Positions 9,938 through 18,152 of a stretch of 64,000 nt of DNA are shown piece by piece. Source of the DNA: Shewanella maritima. Its GTDB lineage: Bacteria > Pseudomonadota > Gammaproteobacteria > Enterobacterales > Shewanellaceae. The DNA lies in assembly GCF_004295345.1 (NCBI RefSeq), contig NZ_CP036200.1, positions 1,860,001 through 1,924,000 on the forward strand, read 5' to 3'. Below the pieces are notes generated by a model. The model ran no database searches. It saw only the letters and a list, made by a program, of their open reading frames with translations, and was not told the DNA's origin. A program made the position numbers and the translations under genes. The stretch's first letter is position 1; the number at the start of each line of letters is the position of its first letter.

Positions 9938-10038
9938 ACCACAAGCGACCTCAGAAAGCCATTGTGGCCAGCAGGCCGTACATACTATTAGTCATGATTA
10001 ATTAAGCTAATTAAAGAATAATAACCTTCAATAATTAG

Positions 10039-10258
10039 CCATTTAAAGGCTGAGAAGGTAAGTTATTATTGAGCTTGTTACTGGGGTCATCTTTGTTGTC
10101 GAACAAGGTGTCGAACCTCTCATTCCGTCCACCTTATTCGCTTCATGGTAGCAGCTCACCAAAAATCATCATCAAAATAATAAGGCGCAACTCAATCCCT
10201 ATTGATGTGTCATTAGTTACGTTCCTTACCGGTAATCTACCCAATTACCGGTTTTTTT
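10039..10258 (+). ncRNA. Repeated structured RNA element, type 1 (copy C1)
   Basis: It follows an AT-rich block with AATAACC and AATAATTAG. Its 3' part shares GTGTCATTAGTTACGTTCC exactly with copy D1, ahead of a terminator at 10228-10258 (ACCGGTAAT/ATTACCGGT plus seven T). AGGCGC near 10178 and the CTCAAT/ATTGAT pairing match the hairpin seen in copy B1. The 5' end is inferred. Confidence 0.5.
10228..10258 (+). terminator. Intrinsic terminator of RNA element C1
   Basis: A perfect 9-bp stem (ACCGGTAAT/ATTACCGGT), a 7-base loop and seven T residues. Confidence 0.85.
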
Positions 10259-10340
10259 ATCCGCTCTAACATCAACACCTCATTCAAAATGAGCAAAACA
10301 AGCCCAAATTATCATAGTTAATTTTTTATAATTAATAGCT

Positions 10341-10551
10341 GGGGCCGAAAAGGTGTAAATTACACCCGTTGCTTTCACTATCTTGAAGACCTCCTTCCTT
10401 CGGTACCTTCAAACGCAGAGATAGTGAAAGCGACAAGACCCATCTGCATGATGGCGAAGCAAAACCTCAACGATATGGGCATACACACAGGCCAATACTT
10501 AGGTGTGATAAATTTGCCCACCTGCTCGCCCCTGGCGAGCAGGTCTTTTTT
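10341..10551 (+). ncRNA. Repeated structured RNA element, type 2 (copy C2)
   Basis: It is preceded by TATCATAGTTAATT and TATAATTAATAGC, nearly identical to the block before copy B2. GTTGCTTTCACTATCT (10368-10383) pairs over 16 bp with AGATAGTGAAAGCGAC (10419-10434). An inner TTGAAG/CTTCAA pairing extends the hairpin. The element ends in the terminator at 10520-10551. This is the best-paired of the three type 2 copies. Confidence 0.62.
10520..10551 (+). terminator. Intrinsic terminator of RNA element C2
   Basis: A perfect 11-bp stem (ACCTGCTCGCC/GGCGAGCAGGT) with a 3-base loop is followed by CTTTTTT. Confidence 0.88.
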
Positions 10552-10752
10552 ACCTCTTACCTGGCAAACGTTTCCGCAGCGAACACAGTCGTCAAATTGG
10601 CCGAAATCCCAATCCAGCCAAGGCATATTAAAACTAAATAATCATGTTTTACCCAACTTAAGCTTTTGGGACGATAAACTACAAACACACTATCTACCAC
10701 TTAGCTAACTGAACCGAACGACAAGGACTCCCTCCCAGCTTGATTATCCAAC

Positions 10753-10830
10753 TTATTAGCGCGATACAAGTTTATTTTCCATAATTTCAAGGAGCTATAC
10801 CAATCAGTAGTTGATTGCCAGGTAGCATAA
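10753..10830 (+). pseudogene. Relic of the 75-aa membrane protein gene
   Basis: Translation gives LLARYKFIFHNFKELYQSVVDCQVA then a stop. It aligns with the last 26 residues of the protein at 9710-9937 and ends at the matching stop. The N-terminal two thirds are missing. It sits after RNA elements C1 and C2 just as the intact gene sits after B1 and B2, which shows that the whole unit (two RNAs plus gene) was duplicated. Confidence 0.7.
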
Positions 10831-10911
10831 CGTCCGACTATAATAGAAAACATCACATTTTAAACAGTCAGCAATTAGACCAATTAAACAAGAATAACCA
10901 CCAATAATTAG

Positions 10912-11100
10912 TCAATTACAAGCTGAATAGGTAGATTACCAATGGGCTTGCTACAGGGTGCTAAACTAGTGTAGAACCTTTCATTCCGTCCTCTATGTTC
11001 GCTTACTGTTGCAGCCCATCAATCATCACTATAATAAGACATTATTCAACCCTAATTGATGTGTCATTAGTTACGTTCCTCACCGGTAATCTACCCAAAT
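10912..11100 (+). ncRNA. Repeated RNA element, type 1, decayed copy (D1)
   Basis: It shares with C1 the preceding ACCAATAATTAG block, the ACCTTTCATTCCGTCC block near 10977 and GTGTCATTAGTTACGTTCC near 11060. The left terminator arm ACCGGTAAT is intact, but the right arm and T tract have become AAATAAACTGGAGTTTT. The terminator is therefore lost and the segment supplies a TGGAG ribosome-binding site for the acetyltransferase gene starting at 11114. Confidence 0.45.
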
Positions 11101-11113
11101 AAACTGGAGTTTT

Positions 11114-11557
11114 ATGATTTTTTTGCGCCCAACTAAAGAACAAGAACTGAAGTTGCTTACCTCATTCGAGCAAGAAGACTGTATAAAGAACTTTATAACA
11201 CCTAACTCCCACATCGAGCATATAGATTTTTTTAGGAATGCAAACAACTTATACTTGTCTATTATTTTTCAAAATAAGGTTGTTGGCTTTTTCATTCTTA
11301 ATCAACAAGGCTGTTCAACTGAACTACGAAGATTTATCGTTACCACCAGGTATCAAGGGATAGGGATCGGGCGCATGGCTATGGAAAGGTTACACGAATA
11401 TTGCACGAACGAGCTTAAAGCAGCAAAAGTTTGGTTAGACGTTTTTGAGTTTAATGAAAAGGCAAAATACCTATACTCTCAATTAGGCTATCGTTATTTT
11501 GGTCAAGATTACCTAAATAAAAAATTGCTACTATTATTAGAAAAACATTTAGTTTAA
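11114..11557 (+). CDS. GNAT-family N-acetyltransferase
   Basis: This 147-aa protein has the GNAT fold pattern: a beta strand FILNQQG, then LRRFIVTTRYQGIGIGRMAMERL, containing the acetyl-CoA pyrophosphate-binding Q/R-x-x-G-x-G/A signature, then VWLDVFEFNEKAKYLYSQLGYR, the usual final strands and helix. It would transfer an acetyl group from acetyl-CoA to an amine, but the substrate cannot be told. TGGAG at 11105-11109 is a good ribosome-binding site and lies inside the decayed terminator of RNA element D1. Transcription may therefore begin at the D1 promoter. Confidence 0.85.
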   Translation: MIFLRPTKEQELKLLTSFEQEDCIKNFITPNSHIEHIDFFRNANNLYLSIIFQNKVVGFFILNQQGCSTELRRFIVTTRYQGIGIGRMAMERLHEYCTNELKAAKVWLDVFEFNEKAKYLYSQLGYRYFGQDYLNKKLLLLLEKHLV

Positions 11558-11673
11558 GTCAGCTAGCTAGAGTGTAGTACCGGATAGACTATCAATTTAT
11601 AACGTTTTTTTATAGTAAAAGAGCTCAATTAATGTTTTTCAATATACAATATAGTAACTAAGTTAACTCACAT

Positions 11674-12297
11674 TTATTCCCAAGCTTTTGAAAAAGTATG
11701 GTCTTTAAAGGCCTCTGCCAACCCAGTTGTTTGCTGCATTCTTAGCACCTCATCTTTATCCATACCCAGTTCACTGGCAATATCTTCATCTAACCAGTTC
11801 ATAGCTTTAAGCTTTACGATCAAATTAGCTGTCAAATCTACTTGGTGAACTCCTCTTGCAACATTATGCCTGACAGAAGAAGCCATTCGTTGATCTAAGG
11901 TGCTGTCTAGAATACTTACTGGGATCAGTCCGTTAAGGCTTTCGTTAATAATCGAATCGCTCTTTATCAACTTTGACCGATGATAACCATCTACAATATA
12001 GTAATTTTGGCTTTCTGCATCATGACCACCAACAACTACTGGCATAGTTAGTCCATCAGTTTTAATAGATTTAGATAATAATCGGTACTCTGGAGATGCC
12101 ACTTTATTAGGATTATAATCATTATCAATAACTCGTTCTTGCGGCACAAGTTTAACATTTAAAACTGGATGCGAGATTTGGATGAGTTCATACGCAGCAT
12201 CAGATAGAAGGTTATAGATAAAGCATCGCTCATGTAAGGTGAGTGCCCCTTGGTGTTGCTTCAAACAGTCAATGAGTTCAGCCAATTTTTTATACAT
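11674..12297 (-). CDS. ibrB: IbrB-like ParB-domain protein
   Basis: The 207-aa product has a ParB/sulfiredoxin-type N-domain at about residues 60-145, with SPEYRLLSKSIKTDGL, VVVGG and YIVDGYHRSKL, where the G-x-H-R motif is the nucleotide-binding box. A helical C-terminus with an HTH-like segment (DEDIASELGMDKDEVLRM) follows. Its ATG directly follows the stop codon of the ibrA-like gene, so the two are translationally coupled. In Escherichia coli, IbrA and IbrB together activate surface Ig-binding protein genes, and pairs of this type are common on mobile elements. The biochemical activity is not established. Confidence 0.8.
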   Translation of the reverse strand: MYKKLAELIDCLKQHQGALTLHERCFIYNLLSDAAYELIQISHPVLNVKLVPQERVIDNDYNPNKVASPEYRLLSKSIKTDGLTMPVVVGGHDAESQNYYIVDGYHRSKLIKSDSIINESLNGLIPVSILDSTLDQRMASSVRHNVARGVHQVDLTANLIVKLKAMNWLDEDIASELGMDKDEVLRMQQTTGLAEAFKDHTFSKAWE

Positions 12298-13527
12298 TTA
12301 CCTTCCCTTTAAATACTCTTGATAAACGGCTATATAATGATTAGTAAGCTTTTTAGTCTGAGAAAATGAAAGCCCTCTGCACCAATAATCATTTTTAATT
12401 AGTGTCTTACAGATCCTTCGCCAACTAGGGACCTTTTTTTTACTCTCAAGCTTTCTGTCTGCAGAATCAGGAATCATTGATACCCCAAAACGTTTTCCAT
12501 TATTCTTCCACCAAATCAAAAATTGAAATATCCGACTTCGATAATGTGCAGACAGATGAGGTGGCATACTATCAAGCAAAAACTTACTGTATGCCTTATA
12601 ACTGTAACCAGCGGGAAGTTTAAAGTTGTAGTAGCCTAATATATGCCCCTGTTTTTTTGAGTACCTTGCACCAAAGTTACAACCTTCGACTCTGACAACC
12701 AGTCTCTCCCATGTTTGTGGCTCAAGAATATGATACAACCACAGCCCTTTTTTTTGGTCATCACCGTAGGGTTGGCAAAGTCGTTGCTGATGTAAGCTGA
12801 CTCCTGCCTTATGCATCAAATCATAAACATGATTGTACGACCAACCAAATTTACCATAAGCAGCCCAAACATCCTCTACTTTCCAATCATAAATTGGGTA
12901 GGCTAAATAGAGGCTCTGAGTTACTTTTGTTGTCCATTGAAAGTGAGCGAGTTTTCCCTTATTACGGTTTTTAATTGTTCGATATCTATTTAAAGATTCA
13001 TCACTTCTTATCCCTACCAAAGCAGCCATTGTTTGCTGAGTTTGCTCAGCCAACCACAACCCGTATTCCTTTACAAATTCTTCGAACTCCATTGCGTAAT
13101 AATAAAAGGGGAAAAAATCCAAGGCTGTCACGATATGACATTGAGGATTGTCTATAACCGGTAATGCTCTGACCCAAACGTCTTCTCTTTCTGGATCCCA
13201 ACATACCCATTTAGGTTGGTATTGTGAGGAGGCGTTACGAAGACTTAAAGGTAAACAAACCCAATGCATAACAACATCGCGGCTTTCAGCAAACGTTTTG
13301 ATAAAGTCATGCGTGTGTTGATACTGTGCTTCCATGTCAACATAAAGAACATGTATTGGTAAGCACTGTCGTTTTCTTGCCTCCTCAATCACCAAATGAA
13401 GTAGCACACCCGAGTCTTTACCTCCAGAAAATGCAACATAAACAGAATCTAATGTGTCAAATAATTCGTTTATTCGTGCTCTAGCTTGGGTATTAACATC
13501 ATTGTTTAAGAATACTTTCCCTTTCAT
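12298..13527 (-). CDS. ibrA: IbrA-like PAPS-reductase-family protein (DUF3440)
   Basis: This 409-aa protein has the adenylyl-transfer PP-loop SGGKDSG at residues ~34-40, then HVLYVDMEAQY, the PAPS-reductase-like core and a long C-terminal DUF3440-type region. It lies upstream of and touches the ParB-domain gene. The family resembles DndC and CysH in its N-terminal half, so an ATP-dependent activation step (possibly involving sulfur or a nucleic acid) is plausible. That part is inference. The length fits IbrA. The pair lies downstream of the tnsABC module on the same strand and is the likely cargo. Confidence 0.85.
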   Translation of the reverse strand: MKGKVFLNNDVNTQARARINELFDTLDSVYVAFSGGKDSGVLLHLVIEEARKRQCLPIHVLYVDMEAQYQHTHDFIKTFAESRDVVMHWVCLPLSLRNASSQYQPKWVCWDPEREDVWVRALPVIDNPQCHIVTALDFFPFYYYAMEFEEFVKEYGLWLAEQTQQTMAALVGIRSDESLNRYRTIKNRNKGKLAHFQWTTKVTQSLYLAYPIYDWKVEDVWAAYGKFGWSYNHVYDLMHKAGVSLHQQRLCQPYGDDQKKGLWLYHILEPQTWERLVVRVEGCNFGARYSKKQGHILGYYNFKLPAGYSYKAYSKFLLDSMPPHLSAHYRSRIFQFLIWWKNNGKRFGVSMIPDSADRKLESKKKVPSWRRICKTLIKNDYWCRGLSFSQTKKLTNHYIAVYQEYLKGR

Positions 13528-13964
13528 TACCTACCTTAGTGTTTTGTTGTATTTCACGATCCGGTTTTAAGAGCACATAAGCTCACATTCCAACATTGTC
13601 GCAATGGCTTCACACACCGAGTTTGTATAAATGAGGATATTGACGGCACTAAAAATATGATAACCCACATCGACAACACGACCTTATTAAATACCATTAA
13701 ATAGGATTAGAACCTAAGAGGGGGGAGAGACAGAAAACTAATTCATATTGTTATATATAAGTAATCTAACAAAAAATTAGACCAAAACTTCAGCATAAAC
13801 TAATAGAAATGTAAGCGTAGAAATCATACTAATCTCCTATAATCACTTCAAACTAGTCGGTCTGATTTAAGATAAAACAATTTAGGATGCTTGGTGCCAA
13901 TTATCCTTGGGAAAAGCTCAGAATGTTAATATAAAACTTAATCTAAAAGTGAACCTCAATGGCA
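13528..13964. other. Gene-free stretch between ibrA-like and tnsC genes
   Basis: No convincing coding frame is present. A tniQ/tnsD gene would be expected behind tnsC in many Tn7-like elements, but none is found here. A single CATAAGCTCACATT near 13576 resembles the TnsB-type repeats at 17472-17549, but it stands alone and was not accepted as a transposon end. The ibrA promoter should be near 13530-13600. Confidence 0.45.
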
Positions 13965-14962
13965 TTACTTTACACTCAAAATGTCATTAAGATTCATAGG
14001 TTTTGTATGTTGTGTTCCTGTTGCAGCTTGGTCTAGGGTTTTCATATCCGAATTCGAGCATAAAGTGGTTTCAATCTCTATTAACTTCAGTTGCTCAAAA
14101 GGTAACTCAAACACATTTACGCCTTCTGAAACCAAAGAAGTATAAGCAGCACTAAGATGTGCTAACGACACGGTGTTGTTCTTCTCCTGCAATGCTAAAA
14201 TGAGTGCTTCTTGTAGCAACGTCTTAATGTAACGATTTTCCCCACGGGTTGCGGCAAACAAAGGAATAGCAAACGGAGGTGAAGCTAAGTCTGGTGGAAA
14301 CTCAACGGGCATACGACTTGCTAACCCTTTTAGATATGACAAGTAATAGCGCCTTTCATTAATGTCTTTGAAACAAAAGTGCTTCAACCTTCGCCTACGA
14401 ATAAGCCTAGAAGCCCATTGCGGATCCTCGCAAATTTGGGCAGCCAAAGGCGTACCTACAAAAGCTATTGGAACCTGGGCCTCCTCGCTTATGTATTTGA
14501 GCAAGTTGCCAATAGCTTGACGTTCTTGTTCACTTTTATATTCAAGAATTTTTTGAAACTCATTAATGATAATCAGCTCAGTCTTTGTGAGCTTTAAAGC
14601 ATCAACTAATTTCTGTTCTAAATTTGGGCCAAAACCCAAGCGTCGATATTGACTCGCCCCAAAAAGATCTAGATCATAAAGCATCTGAACCAAGGTATTA
14701 TCTAAGTCCCGCTTCGCTGATATACGCGTTACTAAAACAGGTCTTTGCGTGCTGGTAAACTCCTGAGCAAACGACTTTGCTTTATAATGGTCAATCAGTG
14801 CACTTTTTCCGGTCCCCGCCCTCCCGTGATTAAAATAGATTGCTGATCTTTTGAGAGTAGACGCCGAATGCGTAAGTTATCCAGATCATCAATTATCGTT
14901 TTGACATATGGGTGTTCTACATAGCACAAAGAAAACTGCTTCACTGTAGCTAGTATATCCAT
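13965..14962 (-). pseudogene. tnsC: TnsC/TniB-like AAA+ transposition ATPase, frameshifted in the P-loop
   Basis: The ATG at 14962 begins MDILATVKQFSLCYVEHP and reads to ILITGG. The Walker A motif then breaks. With one base restored near 14820 it becomes ITGGAGTGKSALIDHY and continues through the Walker B-like ELIIINEFQKIL, sensor-like VPIAFVGTP and the arginine-rich SRLIRRRRLKHF to a stop at 13965, about 332 residues in all. TnsC-type ATPases select target DNA and activate the TnsAB transposase. The lesion is in a G/C run (GGAGGGCGGGG) and may be a sequencing error. The start lies 44 bp after tnsB. Confidence 0.83.
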
Positions 14963-15005
14963 GTCTAAAACCCCTCAATGTCATCACTGTCCCAATCAAT
15001 GCTAC

Positions 15006-16807
15006 CTACTTTATTAATTTCTGCCCCTCTTCAAGTGCGAACCCTTTTGAAGTATTCGCAGTTAACACGCCATTCTCAACGTTACTACCGATACCTTTAT
15101 ACTTTGCTAACTTCTTCATCCCACTTTGCTTTTGTTTTTTGTTCATTAACGCTTGCTCAACCATTTGCTCAATCTCTAGCCGACTCTGAGCAAGCGAACT
15201 CGAATTCTGAGAATCGGTAACTTTTCGTCGTCGGTTTTTTATATTTACTTTGTGCTGAGTTAGTGTAAGTGCATTGGTATAACCGTCGGGATCTTTAGCC
15301 GGAACTTTGAGATAACGCTCATGGTGTTCTAGATACACATAGATGTGACTTAAATCGTGAGGATTAATTTTAATTTGAGCTTTCAAACTACGCCTAGAGG
15401 CTACTGGGGTGTATTTCCTATACTCTACCAACTCTGGTGTGTCGTACAGTAAATGTAAAAACTGGATGCCATCTTTTGAAATAGAGCGTGTATCTAAAAC
15501 TCCTAGTTTTACACGCAAAAGTTCATTATTTTCACCAGTATATTCAATCGGTGGATAAACAGACACGCCTTCATACCACTTTGCAATTGGTACTCGTGTT
15601 TTTCGCTCGTCAGCTTTTTGGTTATAAACCTCAATAACCCATTTATGTAATAGTTCATTAAATAAACTGAAGCTAATGGCTGCTTCTCTATCTGGTTGAT
15701 AATCACCTTTTTCATCAATATTTCTAAAGTTTTTCCCAGGTAGAGAATCTAAAAACTCCGAATTCAATGTTCTAAAGAACCGCTCAACTTTCGGCTTTTT
15801 CCAAGGTTTGCCAACAGGATTGTAACTCGTGTTAATACCTAATTCCCTACAAGCAGACTCTAATGAATCTCCCCAAAACTCAACGCCATTGTCAACAACC
15901 AATAGCTCAATTTTTCCATGGCAAGGCCAGTCTGCTTTGATGCTTGAAAAGCTAGAGATTACATCTTCTTTACTTAGCATCGCATTAACTAATGCAGCTC
16001 GAACAGATAAATAACTAGGCTCATTAAAACTGACATAAAATCCCACTACACAACTACTATAGCAATCCACAAGCGCCGTAATGGTTGGTCGACCAATCAC
16101 AGTCAGGTTATCTTCCATCAATACAGTAAAATCGAGCACAGTGTGATCAATCTCTACTCGTTCCATCACACAAGTAGGCTCTGCATATTTATCACCTAGC
16201 TTATACTTTTTTTGTACATAACTCCGACCAAAGCGTGCCAATTCGACTTCATAGGGCTTAAACGTTTGATACGTGCATTAAAGCCCGTATAGGAGAGAGG
16301 GACTATTGCTCCTGATACCAAACGCATGTTTTCGAGCTGAATTAGATCGCAATAGTAACGGTAGGCAGTCGCGACACTTGGACGTTCTTTACGTAAATAT
16401 TTATCTTCCAGGGCTTTATTAAAGTAAAAATCACCACTGTTATTTTTAAGAGTTCTATTACCTTTTTTGGCTAAGGAAGGAATAAGCGCTGTTATACAAA
16501 AATTAGATTTTCGATATTTACTATACCAAGAGGCTATTGCGCGCCACTTTGGTTTAGGGGAGTTATCATAAGGGGTTAACAGTGCTAGCAGTGGCTCGAT
16601 GTTCTTTTGTGTCCACCCACCATCTATGCGTTTTTGAATGAATCTAACATAATACAAGCGCTTTTTAGTCTCATATTGAATTGCTTCACTATGCATCTCA
16701 AGAGATTTACTAGCATGAATAGCGGTTTTAACATTATGATTTGCATCAAGTGATTCTGCACCTAGTTCATCAACTTCATCCTTAAATAGATCAACACTTT
16801 TATTCAT
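15006..16807 (-). pseudogene. tnsB: TnsB-like DDE transposase, frameshifted near 16255
   Basis: Two overlapping frames make one protein of about 600 residues. The first (from 16807) carries the helical DNA-binding N-domain and breaks at KRLSP. With one base restored in the run 16254-16256 it continues PYEVELARFGRSYVQKKY. The catalytic core follows: D in VEIDHTVLD, D in LVVDNGVEFWG and E in KPKVERFFRTLN. A C-terminal beta-barrel region comes next. TnsB cuts the 3' ends and joins them to the target. Its start overlaps the end of tnsA by 8 bp. The core is intact, so the element may be functional if the frameshift is an artefact. Confidence 0.85.
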
Positions 16808-17429
16808 AAGCGATAAAAAGCTCTGTACCTAAACCAAAAGGAATAGCGTCTAAATCAAACTGTATTAAACCTTGTGAAGCACCAATTAAAACTAGTTTAT
16901 TAAGTCGTCCGCAGGTTAACTTTGATTGCTCAAGTAAATCACGTACTGTCACGACACCAAACTCACGAATCAAGGACAATAGCCATTCAATTTGAGTATT
17001 GCACTTTGAATCTCCTGAATAACGATGTAACAACTTCAGGTTATTGAGGCGTGGTTCTTTATGAAGTTGTCGCTCAGTGAGCAACCTAAGCTCCATACCG
17101 AGTTCACTACACGATCGCTGCTTGCGCTTAAATCTATGCATAACCTCTGGGACACTAGCCTCGTTTGAGTACTTTATTTCATAGTAGATTTGCCTACCAA
17201 GAGTGCTTGATACTAAAAAATCAGGAGTATAAGGAAAGGACTTGCCATAATACTGGTAATGAAAACCAACAGGTTGTGCTTCAAAAAACTCTATCGACTT
17301 GCTAAATTCAAAATGAAAACAAGCATTAAACTCTAATGTAGACTCTAACGTTAATGTTGCGCGGTTCTTTATGCTAGCGAACTTATAAAGGTTCTTCACA
17401 CGAGAGTGCTTTATGCTTCTTTGATACAT
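16800..17429 (-). CDS. tnsA: TnsA-like endonuclease
   Basis: This 209-aa protein fits TnsA, which cuts the 5' ends of a Tn7-like element. It has the restriction-endonuclease-type acidic residues: E in LESTLEFNACFHFEF (about residues 28-42), D in YTPDFLV and the E-x-K of YYEIKYS. A C-terminal winged-helix-like region (TVRDLLEQSKLTCGRLNKLVLIGA) follows, where TnsC usually binds. It is the first gene of tnsABC, starting about 130 bp from the transposon end, and overlaps tnsB by 8 bp. Unlike tnsB and tnsC it is not frameshifted. Confidence 0.83.
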   Translation of the reverse strand: MYQRSIKHSRVKNLYKFASIKNRATLTLESTLEFNACFHFEFSKSIEFFEAQPVGFHYQYYGKSFPYTPDFLVSSTLGRQIYYEIKYSNEASVPEVMHRFKRKQRSCSELGMELRLLTERQLHKEPRLNNLKLLHRYSGDSKCNTQIEWLLSLIREFGVVTVRDLLEQSKLTCGRLNKLVLIGASQGLIQFDLDAIPFGLGTELFIAYE

Positions 17430-17471
17430 AGAAAACAGTCAAATGTTGTAAAATAACGATCAAATAGTATA

Positions 17472-17549
17472 CTATGTACGCTTATGGTTTAAATTATGCA
17501 CACTTATTTGTCACTATGTACGCTTATGTGTAATTTATGCAGACTTATG
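17472..17549. repeat. Four TnsB-type binding repeats at the transposon end
   Basis: Four related 15-bp units occur at 17472-17486, 17494-17508, 17514-17528 and 17535-17549: CTATGTACGCTTATG twice, TTATGCACACTTATT and TTATGCAGACTTATG. Spacing is 20-22 bp. All lie in the same orientation between the tnsA start and the inferred terminus, as TnsB sites do in Tn7-like elements. Confidence 0.75.
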
Positions 17550-17573
17550 CTTGCAACAACAATTAACAAAAGA

Positions 17574-18152
17574 CTACACATCTACATGTGATTTAAGCAG
17601 CTGCAGCACGAAGTCTAGCGTCTTGCGGCAGTTTGGTTGATCCGCCAACATAATCTTGTCGCGGTTATACATGGGTAACACCTCAAGCCAACGCTGACTG
17701 ACCCAAGACGCATCTTCTAAATGAATTGAGGAGTATAAATCTAGCAGCTCAGGGTTCACTTGGTAGAACTGTTCCAGCGCTGCGCTGATGATTTCAAACT
17801 CGCCGCTAATGGGTTCTTGTCGCCAGTTAGGGCATGCCAAAGTACGCGCTGTATAAGTGCCATTTCTATGCTGACCAACCGATAAGATTTTAATGCGCTG
17901 ATGCCCTTCGAGTACAACACAAAGCGAGCCAGATTCAGTCTGATTGAAGTCAATGATCCGACATTCAGTAGCCGTGATATAACAAGGAAGATCTGCATTC
18001 TTACGTTCTGCACCAAACGCTAGCGGAAAGTGCCCTTTCAACACACGAGCGATTTGCTTAAGTTCTCCGGGAGAGACAATTTCAATCTCTAACCGTCCGC
18101 TAGGCAGCAGAACAGCGTCTTGAACAATTAGTGCCATTTCTTGAGATTGCAT
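17574..18152 (-). CDS. Lon N-terminal (substrate-binding) domain protein
   Basis: The 192-aa product matches stand-alone LON-substrate-binding-domain proteins: a beta-rich N-half (LPSGRLEIEIVSPGELKQIARVLKG, DFNQTESGSLCVVLEGHQRIKI) and a helical C-half (DASWVSQRWLEVLPM). It lacks the ATPase and protease parts of Lon. AAGGAGG lies six bases ahead of the ATG at 18152, which fixes the start. Its function is unknown beyond probable peptide binding. The Tn7-like terminus lies just past its stop, making its 3' end the probable attachment site. Confidence 0.82.
   Translation of the reverse strand: MQSQEMALIVQDAVLLPSGRLEIEIVSPGELKQIARVLKGHFPLAFGAERKNADLPCYITATECRIIDFNQTESGSLCVVLEGHQRIKILSVGQHRNGTYTARTLACPNWRQEPISGEFEIISAALEQFYQVNPELLDLYSSIHLEDASWVSQRWLEVLPMYNRDKIMLADQPNCRKTLDFVLQLLKSHVDV

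Larger units (their letters stand above)
13965..17561 (-). mobile_element. Tn7-like transposition module (tnsABC plus one end)
   Basis: The module holds tnsA, tnsB and tnsC in the standard order with overlaps, and one terminus at about 17561 marked by four TnsB-type repeats. The end reads inward TGTTGTTGCAAGCATAAG, starting with TGT as Tn7-like ends do. No tniQ/tnsD was found. The distal end was not located, so the element may include ibrAB and possibly further genes to the left. It sits 13 bp beyond the stop codon of the Lon-N gene, as expected for a site-specific insertion downstream of a host gene. Confidence 0.72.

Noticed and set aside
5295..10551. Retron ncRNA, IS110-type bridge RNA or integron attC site as an explanation for the RNA array
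   Set aside because: No reverse transcriptase, IS110 transposase or integron integrase is in the window, and no attC-type GTTRRRY/RYYYAAC pair brackets the genes.
10424..10708. Overlapping open frames on both strands across RNA element C2
   Set aside because: The frames cross the terminator hairpin and have no family similarity, and the stem structure explains the sequence better.
13560..13610. Possible second end of the Tn7-like element (CATAAGCTCACATT)
   Set aside because: Only one imperfect match to the repeats was found and no TGT terminus with proper spacing, so it may be chance.
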